Source: Nageia nagi
Taxonomy: Eukaryota; Pinophyta
NCBI GenBank assembly: GCA_050084985.1
Contig: JBITNC010000002.1
Location: 20,646,001 to 20,710,000 of the forward strand
DNA: 64,000 nucleotides
Reading direction: 5' to 3'
Positions 32,298 to 43,524 of this stretch are shown piece after piece. The position numbers and the translations under genes were made by a program. The notes beneath the pieces were generated by a model, which had not been told where the DNA came from, made no database searches, and was given only the letters and a program-made list of their open reading frames with translations. The stretch's first letter is position 1. Each line of letters opens with the position of its first letter.

Positions 32298-34657
32298 AAC
32301 ATGAATCTTATACTTGTGACAATAAATAAAGTTGTGAACCATATCAAAGTGATCAATTCACCAACAAACCAAAATATTTTGAGTCTAAATACATAATATC
32401 TTATTACAAAAAGAAAATAGAAATGGAGGTAGCAAGAGGAGGTAAAGAAGCCTCAAAATAGTCGTTGAGATCTCCTAAAGAGAGTTTAATTGAATATACT
32501 TGTGAGATAATTTTATGATGTAAGACAAGGGAAAACAAAGAAGGATCCAAGGAAACACTAGTAGGAAGATAATATGCCTCATCAAAATAAGGAACTTCAC
32601 CATAAAAGATTCCTCAAAATACTTTACATGAGCAAGATATAGAGAAATATCAAAACAAGGATGTAAGCTCCTCATGAAGGTAAACAACATCCAAAATGTA
32701 TGACTTGATGAAAAGAGAAGAAACTTCATTCAAAATATCCTCATTAAGTGTAGTTACCAAAGTCAATAAATTTGTATTAGTATCATGTAATAAAGTATCT
32801 TCAATGGGTTCAAAAATAACAACTTGATCCAAAGCATCTTCATGCATCAAGGCATTTTTATCACAAGAAGAATATGTAGCATCCATAGCATCATCTCACT
32901 CTTGTATCACATGATCTTGTGAAAAAGACTTTATATCACCTAAAACTAATTGAAAAACAACGCCAATACCTATAGTATGAGCATAAGAATAGTTGTAAAG
33001 TGGAAGATCTTGAATGAAAGGTGTCACCTCTATAATGGTGACAACCTATATAATCATCAACTTTATCAAGATGTACATCATCATGATCATCAATGAATGA
33101 ATCATAAATTAAATGATCATCGAGAGATGATGAAGAATCATCAAGGATGGGTTCATCATCCCTGAGTGTGCTCTCAAATTTTGCATTAAGCTCCAGTATT
33201 GTAATAAGATCAAATTTTTCCAATAATTATTTTAATTTCTCCCAAATCTCAAAAGGAGTTTTACAATTATGTACTTGAAGCCAAAGAATTTCACTAATAC
33301 TAAATAAAGCCATAGCTTCATACATTTTAGATCATAAAAATAGGGCTCATAAGGATTTGTGAAAACTAGTTGTTTCTCTTCAAGGACATGTGACAAACCA
33401 TGTTTGGAAATTAGGTTTAACATGCATGGTTTTCAAGTGTGATAATTTTGTAGTGTGAGTGGGCAAACTCATTTTGTAATCACCACGAAGAAGAAATCCA
33501 AAGGATGTAAGTTTGCAAAAATTTGCATCAACAAAAACACCCATAAAAATTTAAAAAAAAATAAAAAAATTATTTGCCTTTTTTTATAAATAGATAACCC
33601 CCATTGAAAAGGAATTTATAAATTAGGTATACAACCAATCTCAAAAGAAAGTACTAGGAACAATTTCTCAATGCAAAAAGCAACACCAAAAATAGACATT
33701 ATATGCCCAAATTATGAAATATAGACAAGCTTTTTTGAAAATATGATAACTTTCTCAAACTCATCTAAATGAACTAAACGTTTTGGAATAGGATTGCAAA
33801 TTACAGATTTAGGTATTTAAAAAAAAATGTTGATAAAATTCCTAGCCAATCCAAAGATATCATCAAATATGAAATTTGGATAAGCATTCACAAAAACCCC
33901 ATAACTTTACTAAAATGCATCCAAATTATTTAAAAAGATTTAGCATGTGTGCAAACTATATATTAACTTTTGTACAAAAGTTGGTAATAAAATTTCAATC
34001 CAATCCAAAGTTATCACTATATTACAAAATCTAGATAGGCTTTCGTAAGAACACCATAAACGGTTAGGATCATATGCATATATAATAGATGCATATTTGT
34101 ACAAAATTTTGTGACAATCCATAGATAATTGAAATATATCTCCAAAACAGAGCAACATTTTTCCAAATATCATTGAACAAATGAACTTATCACTCAAAAA
34201 GCCACTAAATCAAATGCAGAGCCACCAAATGTAGTAGTGAGTACACCAGATATGAAGAGATAACTCCTCAACAAGTTATGACATTGGTTGACTAATTCCA
34301 TAAATAACAACATAGTCCAACCAGACCAAAACACCCTAATTTAATGAAGAGAGAAAAAAATACATCTTTCACACAAGAAAATATGCTTATCAAGAGTGGT
34401 GTGATGCAATTTAGTGAGAATGAAGAGGATTCACATAGATATCCTCCAAAAAATGATGCAGAACCAAAAAGTAACCATAGTCTGAAACAAAGGCTCATGA
34501 CCCATGTAGAGAGGCTTGATCCATCCACTAAAACATGCAACAATTGTAGGAAAAAAAAACAAACCAAATCAAAATGAACTTCAAATTTCCAAGCCCATGA
34601 ATGGAAAACCATGCAAGGGTTTCATTGAATGCTTGCAAAAAATCCAAGAATTACAAA
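32298..34657 (-). mobile_element. 5' internal part of the outermost element with gag relic
   Basis: Between the 5' LTR of the outermost element and the insertion of the middle one. On the minus strand, 33350-33230 gives 'EAMALFSISEILWLQVHN' then CKTPFEIWEKLK, a stop, and 'LLEKFDLITILELNAKFEST'. The CKTPxEIWEKL block is typical of the copia-type gag domain (UBN2/DUF4219 group). Acidic, Asp/Ser-rich frames follow (33130-32650). No pol is present. Confidence 0.6.
32936..33350 (-). pseudogene. Copia-like gag fragment
   Basis: Contains ALFSISEILWLQVHNCKT and EIWEKL, matching the helix end of plant copia gag (usually 'LxSxSDxxLxxVxxCxTAKEAWExL'). A stop codon follows EIWEKLK, then the frame continues open to an Asp-rich tail 'RDDEPILDDSSSSLDDH'. 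Gag packages element RNA in intact elements. Here the reading frame is broken and short. Confidence 0.6.
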
Positions 34658-34899
34658 GCATCATAATAAAGCACTAAAGAAGCTCGAGAACTGATTATAT
34701 CTAATATATAATAGAGAATTTAGTCTTACTTAAATAGGCAAGGGTGTACAATATTAATCATCGGTTCATAATATTTAAAAAGTTGTGAATCATAATCGAA
34801 TGGATCTTAACAACACAAAACTAACTAATTAGGACAAAGACTAAAAATGAAAGAAAATATTTCTGATATCCTAGTAGATACTTAAGATATACTCTAACA
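34658..34899 (-). mobile_element. 5' LTR of the outermost nested element
   Basis: Pairs with 18026-18265. Minus-strand start TGTTAGAGTATATC; the 3' copy has AGTTAAAGTATATT at the same place. The LTR end on the low side is taken where similarity fades and could extend further. This pair brackets the whole 18.0-34.9 kb nest. Confidence 0.75.
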
Positions 34900-35504
34900 A
34901 AAGTTTCAAATTTACATTTAAAGGACAAAAATCTCAAGCTTTTAGCTAAAGCAAAGAGATTAGATTTTCAAACATTCTACTATTATCAAAAAGAAAAAAA
35001 AATAAAATAAATATGAATATGAATATGAATATGTTATAATTTATATTAAATATAGGCCTGAGGGCTTGATTTAGTGGCCAACCACATTCATGAAGAGGAA
35101 GTAATCTTGGCTCAAATCCCTCGTCTCATAGAAACGAAGGGCATGTTGTACCGATGTTGTCGATTACAATAAAAATTTTGCCTCGACATAACTAGAGGTT
35201 ATAGTGGTAAGAGAGAGCAAGATTTCAACCCATGATGGTATGATATATCTTTGATGTGTAAGAGTAAGACGTAGACAAAAAAAGAGTTTTGAATACAATA
35301 ATTTTAAGTGAGGTAGAAATTCTCCATATGGTATGATATATCTTTTATCATACTTTTAAACCCACAGGTTTGTAAGAACTATCAAAATTTGTCCAAACAA
35401 GAAAAGATAATATATCAATTAAGTATTTGAATGATTATTTATCATGTAATTAAGTTGTATAATAAAATTTCCTAACATATTTTGATTATCTTGGTTTAAG
35501 AATT

Positions 35505-38015
35505 TATGGATTAAGCTATAATAAAAAATAACTTTGTGGTTTTCTCTTATGTTTTTATAGATTGGGGAAAAAAAAGTCATCTTTTATGACATTTAGGTTA
35601 CAAAATTTACAAATTCTTTTATCCTAAGGTGTTTTTGATATTGTCCATCTACTAATTTCACTATGGACTTCATATGAATTAGTTTTAAATTTTGTAGTTG
35701 CAAGTTTCTTTTCGATACTGTCCATTAATGACATTTTTATAGTAAGAGAGTTTTCTTTTATCTTTGATGTTGTCATCATTCCAAAAAATTAAATTACTTT
35801 ATTTGCAATAAACATTTCTAATTTGTTACTATTAGAGAGGGTTATGTTGTTTTGCAAGCTCCAAAAATGATCCATTTATCAAGGTCTTTCAACTAGCCTC
35901 TTTTAAGATGTTGAGGAGTTGGACAAGTTTGTTTGGAGATTATAGGTAATCTAAGGTGATCTAGATTTGATAACTTATAATTATCTAATATATATCATTT
36001 TAAGGCCTCACTTTAAATGGAAAGTAACTCAACTTCCATGAGAATTATAAGATATGGTATGTTATTCTTAATTTTGAAATTATAAAGGATCAATTATTTT
36101 TGAAGTTGTTCAATTTTATTCCAAGTTTGTAAGGAAATACTTCCATCCCAAACTTCATAGTCATAAAGTAGTACCAAGTTACTAGGCAAGAGAAGAGAGT
36201 TTCTTTTTATCCTAGTTTCAAGTCTTGCATCCTTACGCATATTTTCCAAGTCATGGAAGGCTTTCCACCCCACAAATATTCTTTTTTCAACGCTTAAGTT
36301 TTAATTTAGTTTATGTTTTACGTCAATACCTAAGTATTTGTAAGAATGAACCAACACTAAGGGTTGATTATTAAAGAGGATTGTAGGGTGGGCTATCTTT
36401 TTAGATTTGATGATAATAATTTCGATTCTATCTACATTAACTATTAATCCAAATAAATCACAAAATATTTGAAGGATACTAATTGTTTAACAAAACCACT
36501 ATGATGATTAATGCCTATGTATCTAGCTTCTTTGAAAAAATTCTAGTTGGTCTATTTAAATTCTAAATAGAGTAGGGGAAAGTGGATTCCTTCAAAGGTT
36601 GAAAAGAAATTCCTAATGTTGCAAAAGGAAGTAACCCTAGTGGGTTTAACAATAATGCATTGACGGGTGAGTCTTCAAGGTTCATGTGAAATTTTTTATT
36701 TGTAGTTGCCTCTAGTTGAAAATAAAAATTTGTGTAACTCATTTTGCTGCAAGCTATCAATGATTACTTTTTGTCTAAGGAAAGTGGCTTCCCTGATATA
36801 GATTGTGATGCATTTTTAATCTCTGTAATTCATCCATGATTTCAAAGTGTGGTTATCCTTAAATAAGAAATGAAATCAACATCAAATTTCATAGTAGATA
36901 GGGCAAATGAATATGATATGCTCTTTGATCTCTAGCTTTATGTTGCATACTTTGCATATATGTTGGTATGTCTCAATATAGAGTTGGTGTGAGCAAACCC
37001 TTATGATATGTGTAGCTTGATGTTATCAAGGATGACAATAGCACCATTTTTTAGTTTCATGTAAACTTGAAGATAATGCAAGAGTTTATGTGAAATGGTT
37101 TTCTTGGTTCAATTCAAGTTATCCTCAAGTGAGTTGAACAGATTTTCTTCCTAGTCTTTTTATTGATATCTCTAATAGAAGGATTAAAGGTCATGTTTGA
37201 GAGTTGAGGGAGTCGCTTGATATCTAGACTTATGGATCGTAGGAAAGAGATGGGCTTTTGAGTACCAACATCAATGAATACCTTTACTTGTAAGGTGCAT
37301 TTAGGATTTAAATGCTAAGAGAGGGTATCTCTTCAAACCAAAGTTGTTGAAAGCATATGATGCTTCTAATTCAAAAACCCAATAGCATGGAATACTGCGA
37401 GAGCCACCATAAGATATGCATCAAATTCAACTAATAACATGAATGAGGTACAATTCTTTTGGCCCAAATGGATCTGAAAAGCATGTTGACTAAGACCCTC
37501 TTGATGCAAAGCACAACTGAAGTGTCTCAAACTAAGTCCCCAAACTTCACACCCATAAAGAAGGGTCAAAGAGACGAGCATAAGAGAATTTTTAATTTTT
37601 GCAATAATATCTTAAAATCAGAGTTGAAAGTTTTATCTCAAGTGTAACATCAACAACATAACTTTTATTCACTTTGTTATAGGAGGCTAAGATAAAAAAG
37701 CCCATGAAAAGCACATCCAATCAAATATATGAAAAAATATAACTAAATCACCTATTCACCTATTTTTTTTTAAAAAAAAGTAATAAACAAGTTTATATAT
37801 AATGTTGCTCAAACAATATATGTAAAAGATAACTATAACATACATATTTTTTATGTAATCAAATAAAAAATTATATATTTTTTCATATAATATGTAATTG
37901 TAAAAACGAATATAATATGTAATTGTAAAAATTAATTGTTCGTATATACGTTTCACAATTTCTTCAAAATGATATTCTTTTAATTAAAATTATATTTTTC
38001 TTAAAAGCTATAATA
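35505..38015 (-). mobile_element. Repeated segment A with permuted non-LTR (LINE) retrotransposon
   Basis: On the minus strand, 37581-37366 gives 'LTLLYGCEVWGLSL' and 'LLVEFDAYLMVALAVFHAIG', the region just after the RT palm in LINE-type proteins. It is followed down to about 36780 by C-terminal sequence. From 36760 'LEDSPVNALLLNPLG' and RT-palm-flanking blocks appear. Then near 36190 a second 'LVLLYDYEVWDGSISLQTWN' is followed by another C-terminal part. So two partial RT/C-terminal modules lie head to tail. Many stops make it inactive. The whole segment recurs as copy B at 43525-46330. Confidence 0.75.
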
Positions 38016-38164
38016 AAAATTATTAGATTATTTAACCAAACTTTTACACAGGACTATGCTTGATTCTTCTTCGAGACTACATACTCTGTACCAACTCATT
38101 ACATATATACCATAACTGTTGTTCTCCCATAAACATTAATATATTTTCCTTCTTTAAAGTTTAC

Positions 38165-39035
38165 ACTATTATTTTGGAATCTCAACTTAAAAAACAGTTG
38201 AAGATGGATATTAAACTGGTGCTATTGATTCAATTATATACTATCCTCTTTCCCTTATTTCTCTTAAAGTATTAATTAAATTAATATTGTCATGCACCTC
38301 CGCAAGAAATAATTACTGATCCTATTAATTGAATTGATAAAATTCTCCATAGTTTTCATACTTGCAGATAATAAAGGTTTGCTTGGTTCTTAAAAGAATG
38401 ATCAACAAATATGTTGTATTAAAATACACAAAAATAATAAAAAATTACAAAGGAATGTGCTCTGTGGGGAGCTAAACAACTTGTTCTATACATATTTTTC
38501 AAGCATTTACAGTTACAAACTGTGTGAGAGAGTCACCGGTAAATATACAGTAACGTAGCCGAAAATCATTGCAAGATAAACATCCCGTTGATTAAAGGTC
38601 CTTGCATAGTCTTCATAATGTAAGGAAATATTTCCAACTCATCATTGCAAAAAATCTCGCAATTTGGCTAGATCAATGCTGTGAAGGCCCTAATTCTTTA
38701 TCCACGTAAATCTTCTGAAATGACACACTCCTTGGATCTCCTCGGTGTACTAACAGACATTCCTTGCACGTCCTCGATGATTTTGTTTTTGAGTTTAATA
38801 CGAGGCCAGATTGGTCTACTTGAGCATCTCAGTTATTTAGCTTCATGTTTCATTCTGTCCTGCCCTCTACTGCAGGAGCATCCCTTTACGTCATGTGTGC
38901 CAATTGTGTTTAACGCCACAAGTTTTCCTGTTCAGTGACATGGCTAGATCATAACCTCTTGGCACAACACAATGGAACCAAACCCATCAGACATCCACCA
39001 AGTGTTCTTTCCAGCTCAGTTAATAAATATCTTAA
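38165..39035 (-). other. 3' flank / 3' UTR region of the AFC gene
   Basis: Downstream of the kinase stop codon. It is clearly similar to 60495-61375, the 3' flank of the duplicated copy, which shows how far the duplication reaches. Shared words include 'CGCAAGAAATAATTACT' and 'CGAGGCCAGAT'. The 3' UTR is probably within the first few hundred bases below 39036; no firm polyadenylation site could be chosen. Confidence 0.5.
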
Positions 39036-41938
39036 CTAAACTTCATTGAAGAATGGATGTCTTAATGCTTCTAGAGCTGTTATCCTCTGTGAGGGCTCAA
39101 ACTCAAGAAGACCATGAAGCAAGTCTGTAAAGAGTCCCGGTTTGTGCTCTACATGTTCCTTTATTAAATTCTGTAAAACAAACCACAGAGGAAAACCATT
39201 AGCAAAGTACTTACTATTCACAAGTTAAATGCAGACAATAAATTAAAATGAGAAAAGCATACCCCAAGTTTTGGTAACTTTCTAACCGCTCTAATACTCT
39301 CTCGTGAAAAAGCCCCTTCTGGCCAGTTTAATCGTGTTCCATGTCTAAAATAATTTGCATGTATTCTACGGTCAAAAAAAGATGTTGCTTCCACAATTTA
39401 GTGTCACAACATGATTTGGCCTCTTACTGACAACAAAGAAACAGAAATTAAGTAAGAAAATCCCTGCAATGCTTCAAGATACTCACCTTGCTCTCTTTAT
39501 CATATGTCTAGGTAATGGCCCTATAACCCTTTCCATCATGGCAAGATGCTCTAAGTTCTCATGAGTCTGAAACAAGGTTTCTCCCTACAAGTTCATAAAA
39601 TATATTACAAACATCATACGCTGTATGTTAATCCCATTATGATTATAATGAATGTTTATAGTATGATAGGTTACCGAGCACAGCTCCACAAGTATGCATC
39701 CTACACTCCAAACATCACAAGGATAGTTCCATCCCAGACCTGTTATGATTCAGCAGGTGTATAGGTTTCATATTCATTTAGTCAAAGGGACTTGTTTGAC
39801 CAATGCTTTTAATACTTTATCATTTAGCACATGTCTTGCATATCTTCTTACCCAGAATAACTTCAGGAGCCCTGTAATGCCTGGTTGACACCACTGATGT
39901 GTGATCTTGATCCTCAAATGTGGTGCTTCCAAAATCTATCAGCTTAATAGCTCTCGACTTCGGCAGCTTGAACTCATCTTGTGATGATCTCTTTCTACCA
40001 CTCTAAATGAACCAGAGATTGAATAGAAATTAGTTCTTTCGGAAAGGAAGTCTAAATATACCTTTAAAGATCCTCCTAATTAAAGGATAATAAGAACTAG
40101 TGACAATTTGGTAAGAAATACTAAAATCCCTGTGCAACAAGGAAAACAATTACAATACGTACAATAAAAAGCTAAGTGTACACTCAATAAATATGCAAAT
40201 CACTGTCTATGCCCATAATGTGTAAATGGCATCAGATAGACTCATTAAATCCACTATAATCTCTTTTATAACTATAATCACCACTTAACTACCTTGTGAT
40301 CCGGAACCTTGACAAGGTCTGAAGAAACAAAGAGGATATTTTCAGGCTTTAAGTCTGTGTGGACAAGTTTCAAATCATGCATATCTGCCACGCATCATTG
40401 GTAATGTTAGGCAAACAAATCCTTACTAAAAGCACGTATTGGTGAGCCATCAAGACATAATAGACAGTAATAAACTCAAGTAATATCGTTTACACACATG
40501 CAACAGACTCCAGAAGTTGCCTGCCAATATCCCTCACAAGATCAATGGGAAATGGGCGGAAGGTGTTGTTCTTTAGACATTCATATAAGCTTGGTCCAAG
40601 TTTCTCAAACACCTGTTCGTCGCAAATTCATTAAGCCAAAATAATCTTAAGGACCCCTCTAAATCATTATCTCTGCCAGCATAAAAAATATAAAACAAGA
40701 GGAAACACATTCCAAAAGGTGCTTCTTCGCCTTATAATGATTAAAAAAATAACCCAAGATCCGATATACAATCTGTTCCAAGATACTCACGATACAAGTG
40801 TGGTTCCTATAGTCAAACCACTCCCGCATTTGCACGCAGCTGATTATAAAAAAGTTACAACTCCGGTTACTTATTCCTAAAGATCATTTCTCAGGAAAAG
40901 TCTAATTACTATTAATGGGTTGTATGGTTAAGTGTGTAATCTTCTGTTAAACAACAGTAACAGAGATGTTGTACCATACCGTCTTCCAGATTTGTCATAC
41001 TTCGCAACTTCATTGAGTACATCAATTTCAATCTGTGCATCTTCTCTGTACTTTTGTAACCCACGGGCAATTTTAACGGCTACAACATCTTTTGATTTCC
41101 GGTCAAAGCATTCTACAACCTGACCAAACGTCCCTGTACACATTTGCATTTCCTTATAATGATATTCCAACCAAAAAGTGAAACGAAAAAAATGAAAAAT
41201 ATATAACCCCAATTCAGATCTATGCAAATTACCTTGACCAATTTTGCTGAGTATTTTATCTGTCCACACCAAGGACAGCAGATGACATGAGAAACAATAA
41301 GAATAGGGTTTTACACGACGGGATATAGTATAATGAACTAGACTAACCTTCACAAAGGAGATATAATAGATTTCTTATCTGAGCTCTAATTATTAGAAAG
41401 AGAAAAATCAATAAAATGGCCTTACAGCGAGGAGTTAAATTATCTCCAATTGCAAAACTGTAATGGCCTTCTTTGTCAGACGCCCTCCAGGGTGGAGAAA
41501 CGTGGCGTGAGGATCTATCTCCCTCCGATTTCGAAGACGGAGAAGAACAAACACTATGGTCAGAAGGTGATTCTGCCCATAAATATGTAATATCCCCATT
41601 TACATTTCCGCCAACCTCTTGCGCCAAAGAACCTAGAAAACACTTCGCCTACAGATCACAATTTATTTAACAAATTGAGTAATAAAACCCCCATGTAAGA
41701 GATTTACGATTCAGCTAAGATCTGCACAACCTAACTAGGAAGGATTAAAACATAATATTGCACTGTGGATCGAAGCTTCAAAGAAACCCTAATTAAGCGA
41801 TGATGGATTTAGACGAAGTCAACTTACCTTTTGCCCGGAGGGAAGGATGTCCCATGACGATGTGAGCTTCCGGCGCTTCTTTGGAGGGACATGTTCGTCG
41901 GGTAAGTTGTAAGGTTGGATCCCTGCAACGCACGCCAT
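39036..41938 (-). CDS. AFC: LAMMER-type dual-specificity protein kinase (AFC family), 12 exons, 440 aa
   Basis: Exons in coding order: 41938-41828, 41648-41426, 41259-41233, 41133-40980, 40839-40791, 40612-40498, 40384-40293, 40002-39852, 39739-39675, 39584-39487, 39365-39263, 39170-39036. All introns are GT-AG and the joined frame is open for 1323 nt. The start is the ATG of [12 protein letters not shown]. Features by residue: basic KKRRK (20-24), likely nuclear signal; Gly loop IGQGTFGQV (118-126); ATP-binding Lys141; HTDLKPEN (235-242) with catalytic Asp237; DFG Asp280; APE 302-304; the signature EHLAMMER (341-348); C-terminal LRHPFF. HTD in place of HRD is normal for this family. Length and exon number fit plant AFC kinases, CLK homologues that phosphorylate SR splicing factors. 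A truncated duplicate lies at 61.4-63.7 kb. Which AFC paralogue it is cannot be told. Confidence 0.95.
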
Positions 41939-41948
41939 TGCAGCTGCT

Positions 41949-42025
41949 TAGGGTTTCTAGGTCTTGTTCTGCAAAATTAAGAAGGTTAGGGTTTCTAGGG
42001 CTTGTTCTGCAAAATTAGGGTTTCG
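41949..42025 (-). promoter_or_regulatory. 5' UTR with tandem telo-box motifs
   Basis: Two 31-bp near-identical copies, 38 bp apart, containing TAGGGTTTCTAGG (AAACCCTA on the coding strand) and TTGTTCTGCAAAATTA, lie between the TATA box and the ATG. A third AAACCCTAA follows. Telo-box motifs near plant transcription starts often mark housekeeping and translation or RNA-related genes; a role here is inferred. Confidence 0.55.
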
Positions 42026-42114
42026 AGGGTGAAAAAGCAGCTAAATAAATGGTCGCCAGAAGAAGACAGAGCGATTGAAAGCAAGATAATTTGTTTTATT
42101 GGTTGCGAAGTTGT

Positions 42115-42122
42115 TATTTATA
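42115..42122 (-). promoter_or_regulatory. TATA box of the AFC gene
   Basis: The minus strand reads 'GACTATAAATAACAAC', 177 bp upstream of the start codon, preceded by 'GCGCGCGA' and a pyrimidine run. Position and sequence fit a plant core promoter. No equivalent survives at the duplicate copy. Confidence 0.65.
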
Positions 42123-42179
42123 GTCGCGCGCTTTCTCTCTCTTTTTTTAATTTGCACCGACTTTAATTTCTTCTCAAGT

Positions 42180-43524
42180 TGTACCAACAAAATTGATTAA
42201 ATATTTAATGTATATATATAAGTATAAAATATTATATTGAAAGGTAAATTTTAAGAGTAAATCATCATTAAAAAATTGAATGATTAGTAGGGTAGCTCGT
42301 CAAATTTAAACCTTGGGTTATTAAGGATGCGGTTATCTTCCCTTCAAATTTATCTATAAACTTTCAACATTTATGTCTTAAACTCAGTTCTATTAGTTGT
42401 CAAATTAGCGAAAATCAAACATGTTGGATGAATCAAGATCAAAGTAAGTTAGGTTCAAACACCCATTACCAATCCGAGTTGATTCTACCAATTTTCATTC
42501 AATTTTTTATGCAACTCAAAGAGCATAAATACCCAAGGTTTATGGTTGAATTTAGAGGGATGATAGCCTTTTACAGCTACTAATAGGTAGGTAGGTTATA
42601 GGTGAAGGATCACCTTGGATGGTTAAAGAATGTAGTGCATGTCATGAGATCGAGGCATACAAGATGATATTAAGGAGCTTATGAGCATGTGCTTTAGTGA
42701 TTTTTAATAGAGAATATGATAAGATAATACGCTCTATAAACTTCATAATTGAAATTATATAACATATATAAAGATGTCTTTATCATAATAGTATGATACT
42801 AAGATATAGTATGGACCTAAAAATACAAATAAGGATACTAAGGATAAAATCATCCGCATAGAGGAGTGAATACTAAAGGGACCATTAATATATAGAGGGT
42901 ACGGTAGGAGACATTTTGTCATGGCTTAACTTGATGAACTTCTCTTGTTAGGAAAATAAATGAAACTATTGATTTTATTGTGTGAGAACAAATTTATTAA
43001 TTGTCTAAATTGGATGGTAAATTTGTATTTAATAGTCTTATTTGGTATTTTCCTGTATTTAATAGTCTTATTTGGTATTTTCCTTTTTACAAGAATATAT
43101 CATTTAAATTTAGAATTAATATAATATGGATAATTCCTTACGATGATGTTTTATTCTCTTAAAAGTAGAAAAAGGGAAGAAAATGTGGATAAGGATTTGC
43201 ATGTAGAGAATAATTACATGTTATGTTTAGCAACATTGCTAACTTCTTGCATGCTGAGAATCCTTGCATGAGCTTTCTTTCTATTTTTAATTATTTTCTT
43301 ATGCAAAATTTATGAGTTTGTTTAAGAACAATTTGCATAAAGGAAAAGGTTGTTGTTCATTATGGATCCTCATTAAACATGAGAGTTTGTGGATAAGAAG
43401 GAGAGAAGTAGTCGAAGGTGGATGTTATTGGCTACATGCTAGAAAACATCTTGCATATTAACAAAGTTTCACTATCTTATGTTGAAATACAACTCTTGCT
43501 TGAAAAAAATGCTTGGTGACTAGT
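42180..43524. other. Intergenic stretch, no gene recognised
   Basis: AT-rich. It includes a perfect tandem duplication of about 31 bp, 'TTTAATAGTCTTATTTGG' plus TATTTTCC, at 43028-43082. Nothing else is supported. Confidence 0.5.

Noticed and set aside
40932-41670. Plus-strand frames over the AFC exons
   Set aside because: They are antisense shadows of exons 2 and 4 of the kinase.
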